DNA of 38,078 nucleotides from Chromera velia (taxonomy: Eukaryota > Sar > Chromeraceae), in NCBI GenBank assembly GCA_018398765.1, contig JAHBMJ010002410.1, positions 1 through 38,078 on the forward strand. The letters are read 5' to 3'. The notes beneath the pieces are model-generated. The model was not told the DNA's origin and did no database searches. It was given only the letters and a program-made list of their open reading frames with translations. Of this stretch, positions 1 through 10,794 are shown in pieces. Every line of letters starts with the position of its first letter. Position 1 is the first letter of the stretch. A program made the position numbers and the translations under genes.

Positions 1-111
1 GCGAACCAATTAATACAATGCATGCATGCACATATATATACGCCATACGCTCGACATGCGCGTATTACGTGCAGCTCTGACAATGCCTACAACCTCACAA
101 TGTAACGTCGC
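1..111. other. Left edge, no gene
   Basis: Short unique sequence before the satellite array, including a GCATGCATGCAC run at about 19-30. No open frame or RNA structure is supported here. Confidence 0.5.
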
Positions 112-1320
112 CAAGTCAAATTTTTGCTTCGCTGTTATGTGGATGGGGAGAGAGGAAAAGAAAGAGAGACGTTGAGTCGGGGGAGGATACACTCACTGCT
201 CATGCTGTGGAATTGCTGAGGAGAGCCCTTTCTATCAGCACAGGGGTCTGTCTGGCCAAGGAAAAATGTTTGCCTCGCTGTTGTGTTGGTGGGGAGAGAG
301 GAAAAGAAAGAGAGACGTCAAGTTTTAAGAGGATACATTCACTGCTTGTGCTATGGAACTGCTGAGGAGAGTCTTCTCTATCAGCAGAAGGGTCTGTCTG
401 GCCAAGGAAAAATGTTTGCCTCACTGTTGTGTCGGTGGGGAGAGAGGAAAAGAAAGGGAGACGTCGAGTTTTGGGAGGATACACTCACTGCTCGTGCTGT
501 GGAACTGCTGAGGAGAGTCCTTTCTGTCAGCACAGGGATCTGTCTGGCCAACGAAAAATGTTTGCCTCGCTGTTGTGTCAGTGGGGAGAGAGGAAAAGAA
601 AGAGAAACGTCAAGTTTCGGGAGGATACACTCACTGCTTGTGCTGTGGAATTGCTGAGGAGAGTCCTCTCTATCAGCACAAGGGTCTGTCTGGCCAAGGA
701 AAAATGTTTGCCTCGCTGTTGTGTCGGTGGGAAGAGAGGAAAAGAAAGGGAGACGTCGAGTCGGGGGAGGATACACTCATTGCTCATACTGTGGAACTGC
801 TGAGGAGAGTCCTTTCTGTCAGCACAGGGGTCTGTCTGGCCAAGGAAAAATGTTTGCCTTGCTGTTGTGTCAGTGGAAAGAGAGGAAAAGAAAGAGAGAC
901 GTCAAGTTTTGGGAGGATACACTCACTGCTCATGCTGTGGAACTGCTGAGAAGAGTCCTTTCTGTCAGCATAAGGGTCTGTCTTGCCAAGGAAAAATGTT
1001 TGCCTCGCTGTTATGTGGATTGGAGGAGGGGAAAAGAAAGAGAGACGTCAAGTTTCAGGAGGATACACTCACTGCTCATGCTGTGGAATTGCTGAGGAGA
1101 GTCCTTTCTATCAGCACAAGGGTCTGTCTTACCAAGGAAAATGTTTGCCTTGCTGTTGTGTGGATGGGCAGAGAAAAAAAGAAAGAGAAACGTCAAGTTT
1201 CGGGAGGATACACTCACTGCTCATGCTGTGGAACTGCTGAGGAGAGTCCTTTCTATCAGCACTGTGTGATAAAGGTCTGTCTTACCAAGGAAAATGTTTA
1301 CCTCACTGTTGTGCAGAGGG
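112..1320. repeat. 146-bp tandem satellite array, about 8 copies
   Basis: The same block recurs with a fixed 146-base step: GCTGAGGAGAG recurs at about 215, 361, 507, 653, 799, 945, 1091 and 1237, with GTCTGTCTGGCCAAGG and GGAGGATACACTCACTGC at constant offsets. Copies differ by scattered substitutions (for example GGTGGGGAGAG versus GATTGGAGGAGG), and the last copy near 1260-1320 breaks off into unique sequence. The period is not a multiple of three, so the 124-codon open frames that recur every 146 bases sit in rotating frames and are a by-product of a stop-poor unit, not a repeat protein. The unit length is about that of a nucleosome core, which is common for satellite DNA; a function is not shown. 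Confidence 0.93.
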
Positions 1321-2040
1321 CGGATCCAGAGAGAAGCAACGAGAGAGACTCTCTTCTGAGACGGGCGCTACATAAACACGATACACTGTGCAAACATGAT
1401 GTGCAGTGTCAATGTTTTAAGCGACTTTCATTTCTGTATCAAAGTCAGGTTGACAACCCAACAAGAGAAGCCTGCTTTACTCTGGGAAAAGCAATAAGAA
1501 GGATATACTCTCAAAAATCAGTGGAGACGAGGGAGGGAAAAATCACAGCTATACTAAGGCCAGCATACTGTATGGGAAAGAGGTGCAGCTATATGGAACT
1601 CTGCAATATACAACGGAAACACTTGAATCTCCCAGTAGTTCAGAGCCAACAGTGTTTCTAGAGCAGCCTTGATGAGCACCGCCGCGGTGCCTGCCCAAGC
1701 TTTCCATGACGCTAGCGCCATAGTTCTAGCCTACTTCTGACCGTTTGCCTCTCAAGGTGTAAGTTGAGGCCCGGCAGTGGACCGCGAGGTGGCCCAAAAT
1801 ATAAATCCTATCCTATTCTATAAAAGGTGGTTAAGGCGTTTTGAGAATAAAATGACTACTAAGTCAGGTAATAAAATCTGTACTTCGTGCCAGAGTCAGG
1901 CGCTTTTCGTTTGGGCGCCATGACACTCAGACAGTAAGACAGTCCGGGCAGACTGTCTGTCACCTTCACAAAAATTCAGAGTCGAGTGAGCAGATTCAAC
2001 TGTGAAATATTGAACTTAGTATAATTCATGGAAGCACATA
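1321..2040. other. Unique sequence after the satellite, no supported gene
   Basis: An open frame runs out of the satellite to a stop at 1661, but its unique part (about 110 codons) has no domain I recognise. The stretch 1670-1830 (CCGCCGCGGTGCCTGCCC, then GGCCCGGCAGTGGACCGCGA, ending in an A/T-rich ATCCTATCCTATTC tail) resembles the 3' end of a retroelement in layout, but there is no protein evidence. Confidence 0.4.
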
Positions 2041-2870
2041 AATCATATAGATGAATATTCCTTTGATAGGTTGAGCCCGCTGCTCTCAGTTGATCGCTTG
2101 ACAAGAATCTGTGCAGCTCTCTGGGCTAAGAGCTGTCAGAGCAACACTTGGCGGATTCGATCTCGACGATCCATTTTTTTTTTTTTCGATGCCACCACGG
2201 AGAGACAAAAGCGACGGTTCCGCCACTCCGCGGCGGACCCGCCGCGGAAACTTGTTCGACCAGCACTGCGCCGCTCCGCAGCGTATCGCGGTCCTCCCCT
2301 TCTCCTCCAAGTTTTTTTCCCGCGGCCGCGGCGTTCAAAGTTTACACACAAACGCCGCGGTGTCTAGAAACGCTGAGAGCTAACTTAAGGAGTGCAGTCT
2401 GAGTTACTGCATGAGGCATGCATGAGGTATGTATGAGGCAGTCCGCGACATCGCAGGATCATCGCGGGTCCCAAAAAGCAGACGCATGCCAACTTTAGCT
2501 ATAAGACCCATGAAGCATGCAGTTGCAAGCGAATTTCAGGCATGGGAAATTCAGCCGCGCGGCGCCGGCCAGGCGTGCGCGGGCCGACTGCCCGCGGGAT
2601 CGCGGGGAACCCGTGCGGTCCCTGCATGAGCTGCATGGCGTGGAGATTGCCTGACCTTCGTATATGGTTTGTTTGGCTCAAACGACGGTCAGCTTTGCTA
2701 TGAAAACAGACCGCTGGCTCGAAACAAAGTGGCTTGACAAAAACTTTCCTAGAAGCCCATCTACTTATTGCAAAGGGCACAAATGGCTCCCGCTGGCTTT
2801 AAAGTTCGCATCGCCGCAAGCCGGATCAAAATTGAATTGTCCTTCAGCTACCTTCAGATTTTAGATCGAT
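2041..2870. other. GC-rich island with short ORFs only
   Basis: Composition shifts to GC-rich with repeated CCGCGG motifs. At 2227-2236 and 2239-2248 there is a perfect 10-bp inverted repeat with a 2-base spacer (TCCGCGGCGG / CCGCCGCGGA). Several overlapping frames of 60-98 codons exist on both strands; none has a recognisable domain, and overlapping frames on both strands are expected in GC-rich sequence. It could be a promoter-like CpG island or a first exon of an undetected gene. Confidence 0.35.
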
Positions 2871-3702
2871 GGCCAATTGGAAAAGCCGTCTACATGCGAG
2901 CGGCCTCGGGTTCTGTATAGCTTTTGTCCGCTTTCAGAAGCTTTCTTTCGCTTTCCTTTCTATTTGTAGAGGCAGATTCTTCTGTTAAAAAAAAAGGGAA
3001 TGGGGTTTATGCAACCTGAAGCGACCTTACAACGTTCTATCTGCTTAGAAAAGCAAACAAAAATGAGGTGGCGTTCTCGACATTGGTCTTCATAAGCTCC
3101 CGGCTCATTTTTACTCTCCGCGGCCCTTTCCCGCTAGTGTACTTCCTCTTTGAACTGACTGTACTGATAATTGAAACTTTTGTACTGGAAAGTGACTTTG
3201 AAAAATTTAGTTTTTAAAACATTAAAATAGATGGTTTAACCTTTAAACTAATTGATTTTCATAATTTATTTAAGACTATTTAAGCTTAGTAAGATGTTTA
3301 AAAAATGAAATAAAAAAATGTCTATATAGAGTATATATTTTTTCAAAACCATAAATTATCTGGTACCTATCATCGTAAATTAACGCTAAGACGAAAACAC
3401 AATAAGAAATGCATCTGAATGGCTCTGAATCAATCCAATTGAAGCATTTCTTCTCATGATCATAACTGTTTTGTTTTCAATTCATATGAGGCACTGCTCA
3501 ACGGCGGGCGTGTCAGGGGCAGGGGGGGGGGNGGGGGGGGGCATCTCAGTATATATCAAACATGCACACCCGTGAACGTCACCTGCAGAAATACGTGCAC
3601 ACAAACAGAAAGTCAGTCAAATCGCCAGAATACACATAAAAGCATGCATGCAAACATAACCTGTATTTTTAATTTGCATCTGATTCAGAATGTCATTGAT
3701 AC
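2871..3702. other. AT-rich spacer with assembly gap
   Basis: Mostly AT-rich sequence without a usable open frame. A single N at 3532 lies inside a poly-G run, so homopolymer length there is unreliable. Nothing else is seen. Confidence 0.5.
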
Positions 3703-4445
3703 ATGAAAGCAAGAAGACCAAAATTGGGAAAGCAATCGGACGGGCAGGAAGGCCGAAATCGGGAAGGCAATCAAGCGGGCAGGAAGGCCAAAATTGGAAA
3801 GCAGTCAGGCCGCCAAGAAGACCGAAATTGGAAAGCAGGCATGTGGGCAGAAAGAACGAACTCTAGAAGGCAGTCAGACATACAAGAAGGCCGAACTTGG
3901 GAAGACAGTCGGGCCAGCAGGAAGAACAAAATTGAGAAAGCCGTCGGGCAAGCAGGATGACCGAAATTGGGAAGCGTTAGGAGGAAACTTGGGTGGGAAG
4001 GAAAGCCGAAATAGGGAAGGCAATCAGGCAGGCAGGAAAGCCGAAATTGGGAAGGCAACTGGACAGGCAGGAAGGCTAAAATTGCAAAGTCAGTCAGGCA
4101 GACAGAAAGGCCTAAATTTAGAAAGCATTGAAGCAGACAGAAAGACCGAAATTTGGAGGGCAGTCAGGCAGGCAAGAAGGCCAAAATCGGAAAGCAATCA
4201 GCATGGCAGGAATGTAAAACTCTGGAAGGCAGTCAGGCAGGCAAGAAGGCCGAAATTGGGAAGGCAATCGGGCAGGCAGGAAGACAAAAATTAGGAGCGC
4301 GGCGAAGGCCAAAATTATGAAGGCAATAGGGCAGGCGGGAAAGGCCGAAATTGGGAAGGCATTTAGCCAGACAGAAAGGCCAAAAGCTAGAGGGCAGTCA
4401 AGCAGGCAAGAAGGGCGAAATTTCAGAGGCAGTCAGGCCGGTAGA
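3703..4445. repeat. 35-bp minisatellite, about 20 degenerate copies
   Basis: The unit reads approximately AAGGCAATCAGGCAGGCAGG followed by AAGGCCGAAATTGGG, about 35 bases. It recurs head to tail with substitutions and small length changes. Frames of 85-166 codons rich in Gly-Arg-Gln-Lys run through it because the unit has few stops. The unit length is not a multiple of three, so frames rotate from copy to copy and a repeat protein is unlikely. Confidence 0.88.
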
Positions 4446-4540
4446 AAAAAACACAGGCTCGGCATGTATGGACGCTGCTCTTTTTTGCAGTCTGAAGACT
4501 GCAGCCGCAACGAAGATGCAAAGACCTACCTCTAAAGGAA

Positions 4541-5715
4541 TTAAAGAAATCCCTCCCTTCCCCCTCTTTGACGACGGCCGCCATACGGGCTGCCACCGCC
4601 CTCTCTCGATCCCTTCGAGACCTGCACTTGAAGGGCTGCCCAGGTATCAGGGTCGGTGGCCTTCTTCGGGCAGTCCTCAGGGGAGTGGAGGACGTTGAGG
4701 GTGATGCTACCTGTTAGGCGCTTGATCTACTGACAGACCTTGCACGCGTTTGGGCAGTTGGGGGACAGATGGCCCAGAGTGTTACAGTCGTAGCAGCTGA
4801 TGGGCTTAGGGATCGCAAACCCGTCACAATCGTACCCTTCACGGTCTTTGCTTCTCGTCTTTAGGGCTGCGACGATATCCTTGAGCTTGTCAACCTCCTT
4901 CGTCAGGTCCTTTAGCTGACGATGCATGGTCATGGCATCCTGCTTGAGTTTCACAATGAATAGTAGGGAATTCCAGTTGATAGCATTCCCCACGTCTGAA
5001 AACTTATGAGTCTGGAGGTTGATCGACACCCGCTTCAACTCGCGTGCCATAATGGCGACTGTGGTCTTCAACACGGCAGCGACTACTGCATTGGTCTGCA
5101 CGTCCTTTGCTTTCTTTGCCTCTTTGGCGCGGGGGTTGTCGGTGCTGCTGCTGCTGCTACTGCTGCTACTGCTGCTGGCTGTGTCATCCGAACTGAATTG
5201 CATCAGCTCGATGAGACGCTTCTGTGATGTGAACAGGGCTCGAATCTGTTGGATAGCTCGAATGAGCCCGTTTCCAGCATCCATCACATCTGCGCAAAAG
5301 TTGGCGTGGTCGATGTCTTTCCCCTTCCTTGTCTTCTCATGCTTGGAGCGGTACTGCTCGACCAGGCTGAACACAGCCACTCCGTTTCTATATCGTCGAC
5401 CAACCACTTCTCAAAGTTGATTGGCTGTCACAGTGGGGGGCCATTGGCTTTAGCTATCGTCAGGAGTGCTTTTACGACTTCAGCGTTGGAGGGGATAAGA
5501 CATGTTGGGTCACATGACTTCTGTGGCATATCACCTGTGGAGAACACTTCGGGCTCTCTGAGGGTGGGGATTTCCCCTTCCTGGGAGGAGGGATGAGGTC
5601 TCTGTCGGACGAATGTGAGATGCAAAAGGGCAGTCTTATCGGGCTCCAAACTGGAGAACTGGCCATCGTCTAGTGGGTCGTAGTTGGGATCTTCACCGAA
5701 CACCTCTACAGCGGT
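4541..5715 (-). pseudogene. Gag-like zinc-knuckle protein, 3' part, decayed
   Basis: On the minus strand, an exon can start at 5715 (acceptor GTAACAG) with an acidic opening (VFGEDPNYDPLDDGQ). Reading continues to a TGA after NGPPL at about 5428. The same frame goes on sensibly after that stop (QPINFEKWLVDDIE) and then needs a shift of frame near 5380-5400 to reach a 226-codon frame. That frame has a poly-Ser run, a heptad-like helix (QLKDLTKEVDKLKDIVAAL) and a CCHC zinc knuckle, CYDCNTLGHLSPNCP (CX2CX4HX4C). It meets a TAG at 4727-4729, yet coding-like sequence (HSPEDCPKK, then a Gly/Arg-rich tail) continues in the same frame to a TAA at 4541. A CCHC knuckle after a helical region is typical of retroelement Gag and some nucleic-acid-binding cellular proteins. 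Two in-frame stops and a shift point to a decayed copy; the family is not identified. Confidence 0.55.
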
Positions 5716-6676
5716 CTGTTACGGTTTCCTACATCAATAATTTATAATATCAGGGAAGCACAAATAATTAAATTTGAAATAATTAATTAGTGTTGACCAA
5801 TTTGCAATGACAATAAATAAGAAGAAACTAGAATAGAAAAAAAAGAAAAGAAGAAATTGCATATAAGAGGCTTTAAGAAGAGAGAGAGAGAGAGAGGAAA
5901 AGAGAAAGAAAAGAAATAATTAAGGTAAGTATTGCAATGAAACATATAGGGTAGATAGACTAACACATATATACCAACCTACATACCAAGCCACATACGA
6001 ACGTACATACCAAGCCACACTTACATATCACGTTAAGAAATGTTAAGAACACTTTTATACCAGGATTAATATTTTGTACTATCATACATGTTTAGAAGTA
6101 AAAGTAAACTTGGTTCATTAGAGATAAACAAGAAGTTGTATGTATTTAGAGATGTATGTATATACGTTCTCCCGAATTTACATATATTCTTAAGATTGCA
6201 TGAACATTAAAGGAGTCGGCATGTCTGAAAACAAAGTAGCCATGTCAAGAAAAAAAAAAGGATTTTTTGGTATTGTGCAGCAAGATTTGGACTTACAGAC
6301 ATATATAAATATAGGCCTGCAAAATGAATATAAAAACAGAAAAAACATGGGGAAAACTAAATACCTTAAGACACACGTCCTTAAATACCAACTTGTAGGT
6401 CAGATACAGAATGAAAAACGTATGCGCAAAAGACTAACATGTATGTATATAAATATGTATATCAAAATCAAACCAGAAATTGCTCTCCAAAACAGCAAAT
6501 GTTGACTTTCGGCGTTTTCCACCAGTTCAAAAGTGATGAAAAAATGAATAAAAAGAGAGCTAGAGAGTGAACAAGAAACCTTCATCCGGATTTTAAGATT
6601 TTCACGCAGTAACTCGAACCCTGAATAGACTTTGTGCTTGCTAAACTCCACCAAGGAATAAATCTCTAGCCACGAG
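5716..6676. other. AT-rich stretch between the two gag-like segments, possibly an intron
   Basis: AT-rich sequence with poly-A and GA runs and no domain-bearing frame. A 101-codon plus-strand frame (6200-6505) is lysine-rich low-complexity sequence and unconvincing. The stretch separates two minus-strand coding segments that share a poly-Ser style, so it may be an intron or an insertion within one gene. Confidence 0.35.
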
Positions 6677-7192
6677 TTAGATAAGTAGTCCGCTATAGGT
6701 CTCTCGATGGCCCTCCTTTGCAGGGGGGCTCAGAGCTCTGGTCTCGGGCCCTTTTCTCTTCAGTGACACTCTCAACCCCTCTTTGAGGGCCGCTGCGTGT
6801 GCCGCTTCAGCCGGTAAGGTCTTTTTTCCGATGTCAGACTTCTTCACGAGGGAGGGGAGAAGCGTGGTGGACCTGCGAGCCTATGTACCGCTCGCTGCGG
6901 TAGCGGCGGCACTGCTGCTACTACTGCTGCTGCTTGACGCTTGCTGCTGCTGCTGGTCACGCCAGCCTTTCCGCTTTTTAGACCCGGTAGGCTGCTTTTG
7001 AACCCGATATTCCTTCGGGTCTAGTTCCAACAACTTGAGCCTCTCTTCGGTGGACAAGCCCGCAAGGGCTTGACGCCATTCGAGCGGCAGGTCATCGTTG
7101 GAACTCACTGCAGCGAGCAGCGCATCGATGCCCACTCCAGCACCTCCTTTATCACTGTTTGCGTCCAACTGTTTTTCTTCCTCTTCGCCGTT
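6677..7192 (-). pseudogene. Ser/Gln-rich upstream exon of the gag-like gene, interrupted by TAG
   Basis: The minus-strand exon begins at 7192 after an acceptor (AAATGTAG) and opens NGEEEEKQLDANSDKG in phase with the upstream exon. It contains an acidic/hydrophobic segment (ALAGLSTEERLKLLELDPKE), a basic patch, then Gln5, Ser9 and an Ala-rich run. A TAG at 6881-6883 interrupts it after ASGT. The same frame then stays open for about 67 more codons with ordinary composition (DIGKKTLPAEAAHAAALKEG) to a TAA at 6677-6679. The stop therefore looks like a point change inside a formerly longer reading frame, or a readthrough site. No known domain is recognised. Confidence 0.5.
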
Positions 7193-7283
7193 CTACATTT
7201 AAAGGGTAAGAGAGAGCACATATGTGATTGCATTTTATAATTTCCCAATTGCACCATAGTTTGCACATAGGCCAAGCACATAC

Positions 7284-7405
7284 CTGCATCTGAGCAACCT
7301 CCTGCTCCTCGTACTGGGGCTCTCTTTCCTTTTCACCGTTCACACAGCCTCTTTCTCCATTTTGCGCTATTACAGCCCTTCGGGGTACTAGGCGCTGCAC
7401 TGACT
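7284..7405 (-). pseudogene. Probable upstream exon of the gag-like gene
   Basis: A minus-strand open stretch with a Glu/Gln-rich end (REPQYEEQEVAQMQ) stops at a strong donor (CAG followed by GTATGT at 7283). The 91-base intron 7193-7283 joins it in phase 0 to the next exon. The upstream limit is a guess at an acceptor (AGTGCAG) near 7405. There is no in-frame ATG in this exon, so the true start lies further upstream or is lost. Confidence 0.4.
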
Positions 7406-8609
7406 TACAAAAATGATAGCTTTTCAGGCCCAAAGACGCACAGTTGCCTCGTAAGGTCTAGTAATGCATACCCAGAGCTGTCTCTACACTGTGGGTCTTA
7501 ACTTTCAGTTCTAGCAAACTAGCCGGCAACTACTGTACCAAAAATTTTCCAGGCTTTTATAAGACCGCACGCACACCGCGTAAACCTAGTCTTTTGTTTA
7601 CTTGTAGACCCGAAGGCCGCTTCGCAGATACTCTGCAGGAAACTAGGGTGGCAAAGTCAAAAAATTAACTTTTTACTAGCTTATATCTAGTATACGCTAG
7701 GCCACGTATGCACATATATATTACCTCGATTTGAGGGATTCAGAATTTTGGTTTTTCATAGGAAAAAAAAAAACATGCACGAGGTCACTTTCCACTAGCC
7801 ATCTCCTCGGTTCAACTCATAATCTTCGTTTCAGCTGAACATCAGTTCATACTTCCACATTCGCTCCAGTTGAACTAGCCTTTCTCGTTTTTATTCACTC
7901 CGGCCCTCACACGGTTAAAAGTATCTGCGATCTACTCCCTTACAACAGAAAGTCTGGCAAGGCATGCTGTCCATGCAGATAGAGAGATATAGAGAGAAGA
8001 CACGTACAGAGAGAGGATGGCTGAAAATGCTTACTCGCGGTTAAATTAAAAAGTTTTGGGTCGCGGTCCCGTGAGGCGTTTGCGACCCGAAATGTATAGG
8101 GAAGTAAGTGTGTGAAATTCGGTGCAGGATGGTGCAGGGGGCGGGGCTCACCTTTATAATACTTTTTTCCTTTCGGTTTGGGCGCGTGGCTCGGGGGCCA
8201 CGCGCGGCATGTCAATTTTTCGGAAGGCGCGCGAACAAACTTGCACGTGGGACGCAAGCATGTCTTCCAGCTGATACGGGTCTTATATACGCGGGTCTTA
8301 TTCCATCTCTGATTCGATCCCCCATGATCCCCCTCAAGATAATTGACTGAGAATTTAACTCTTTCGATCAGACCAATCTCCTCGACGTGCTCTCTGTCAA
8401 TTGCATTTACACAGGGCGCCTTCACATGGAAGGATGAAGAAAGGCCAGAACCCCCCAGTCCCAGTTTGCGCAACGGTCAGGACTCCATCCATCTGAACAA
8501 GACACACGGTTCCCATTTCATTCTCCCACACGTCTTCCTTCAATCTAATTCCTGTGGAGAGCATTTATTGGAGCCACACGAAATTCACCGCAGCTTTTTT
8601 TTGACAAGG
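7406..8609. other. Intergenic region upstream of the GNAT gene
   Basis: Mixed composition: AT-rich to about 7900, then a GC-rich block (about 8100-8260) that may be the promoter of the downstream gene. Overlapping frames of 80 (plus) and 177 (minus) codons across 7940-8473 have no recognisable domain. An in-frame ATG at 8343 extends the GNAT frame upstream and is an alternative start. Confidence 0.4.
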
Positions 8610-9381
8610 ATGGGGATTTCGTTTGTTCGGTTTGTGTGCGGTCACGTACTGTTGTTTGGTGGTGTCGACATGGTAGTCGGGGAGAGCCGGCGTTCCCCTC
8701 ATTTTCGAGTGTTGTATCGGGGGCGTGGAAGGTACTCTCCTGCTTCAAGAAGACATCAGTCATTGTGGCAGATCCGCAACGCTTTTTCTTCCTCGCTGGA
8801 CCTTGCCAGTCGACGTGGGTCGCCGAATTCCTCCAGTACCAGAAGGACAACGGAAGGAGACGGCAAAAGAGTCGGGAACGGTCGAACCAGCAACATGCAC
8901 AAGGCTGGTCTCAAGAAGGTGCCAAAAACGTGTCTGAGTGGGTGGGGAGACGGCGTCTCGTTCGAAGATGATGACTCTCTCCTAGACAGTCTCACGTATG
9001 AGGACTTCTACAGATACTCGCCCGTCTCCCTCAAAGGAGGAGGGCGGGGATTGCCGTCTCCCTTCTCATTCGCCAACGTTGGACAGAAATTGTTGGCCTT
9101 CACATCGTTCTGGATTTGTTTTTTCTGTGTACTGGGTCAGTGAATAAAAACCACAAGACGTCTTCTTCCAGCGTTCCTTTGTTGCGAATTCGTCGTGTCT
9201 GTCCCATCTTTGAGAGCTCAAGAACAGCAGAAGCCGCGCCCGATACTCACACGGAATCTGACACAGACACACACCCATACACACACACACACACACACAG
9301 ACAGACAGACAGGCAGACAAACAGACAGGCACCCACACCCACACCCACACTCACACACGCACACACACACACACACACGCA

Positions 9382-9421
<40 letters not shown>

Positions 9422-9433
9422 TGCTACATGCAC

Positions 9434-9477
<44 letters not shown>

Positions 9478-9500
9478 ACACACATACACACTCACACACA

Positions 9501-9537
<37 letters not shown>

Positions 9538-9641
9538 GCGCGCGCGTGTGTACACACTCTCACGAACTTAGTTACTTACTTCTGCGTCCGTCCATCCCTA
9601 CCTCTGCCTCTTTCTCTCTCGCTCGCGCGCGCGCGCGATCT

Positions 9642-9712
<71 letters not shown>

Positions 9713-9731
9713 TGTGTGTGTNACACACACA

Positions 9732-9802
<71 letters not shown>

Positions 9803-9909
9803 AGATCGCGCGCGCGCGCGAGCGAGAGAGAAAGAGGCAGAGGTAGGGATGGACGGACGCAGAAGTAAGTAACTAAGTTCGTGAGAGTGTGTACACACGC
9901 GCGCGCGTC

Positions 9910-9940
<31 letters not shown>

Positions 9941-10762
9941 TTGTGTGTGAGAGAGAGGATGGGAGAGAGACAGAGAGGAAAAGATGGATCTTTAGAGGGA
10001 GGAGTGAACGCACTCACTTGAGAACCCCAGAAAATGCAGGTGGTTATTGTCTGGTCATACATGCTTGGTGTCTGTCGGTTCACGAAAGGAAAGGAAACTA
10101 CTCAACTGGCTGTCTGTCTGACTGTTGGAAGAAGACGAAACGAAGAAGAAAAGAAAATGAAGCTCTAGAGTTTTTCTCTCTCCACTCTGTGTGTATGTAT
10201 GGGTGTGCCTTTCTCTTCATGTGGAAGGAAGGAAAAGAAAGAAGGAAACACAGAGTTTGTCCATGACTGTCAGGGCTTTCTGTAAAGAACAAAATGTGAA
10301 ACAAAACAAGGCCCCCCTCATATGGTCTGCCTCTTGTCTCTGTGTATGTCCACCTGATTCTTTCTGGCTGTCTGCTTGCTTGTTTCTGCATGTCCGCATC
10401 TTCCTCGTTTCAGTACTCCCCTTTGTCTGGGCCAACCAACAAGTTGAGCTTTCCCCGTTCTCCCAGAGCCTGAAGAAGGATGTGACAGCCGGCGGAGACG
10501 CATACGATCCTGATGGAATCCGGTCGGTCTTACGTTACACATACACACACACACACACACACACAGAGGGGGNNNNNNGGGGGGGGGGGGGGGAGACAGA
10601 GTACAAGCGCTCACTTTGACTTGATACGCCGGCATGTCCTCTCTCTGCGTTTGTCCGTCTGTCTCTTGGTTGATTGATCCTAAGTTCCTCGAGAAAGAAA
10701 AAAAGAGAGAAAGAAAGAACCGACGAAAGAAAGAAAGAAAGATCCAAATTCATGCTCGTTGG

Positions 10763-10794
<32 letters not shown>

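Noticed and set aside
283-1661. Series of 124- and 264-codon ORFs in the satellite
   Set aside because: They recur every 146 bases in rotating frames, so they follow from the repeat unit and not from coding selection.
3703-4312. 166-codon Gly-Arg-Gln-Lys repeat ORF
   Set aside because: The unit length is not a multiple of three, so the apparent repeat protein changes frame between copies.
112-4445. CRISPR-like arrays
   Set aside because: The tandem repeats are head to tail without unique spacers, and the window is eukaryotic.
7940-8473. 177-codon minus-strand ORF upstream of the GNAT gene
   Set aside because: No domain, no splice support, and it overlaps frames on the other strand in GC-rich sequence.
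9116-10083. ORFs of Thr-His, Arg-Glu and Cys-Val repeats
   Set aside because: Translations of CA, GA and GT microsatellites and of the palindrome.
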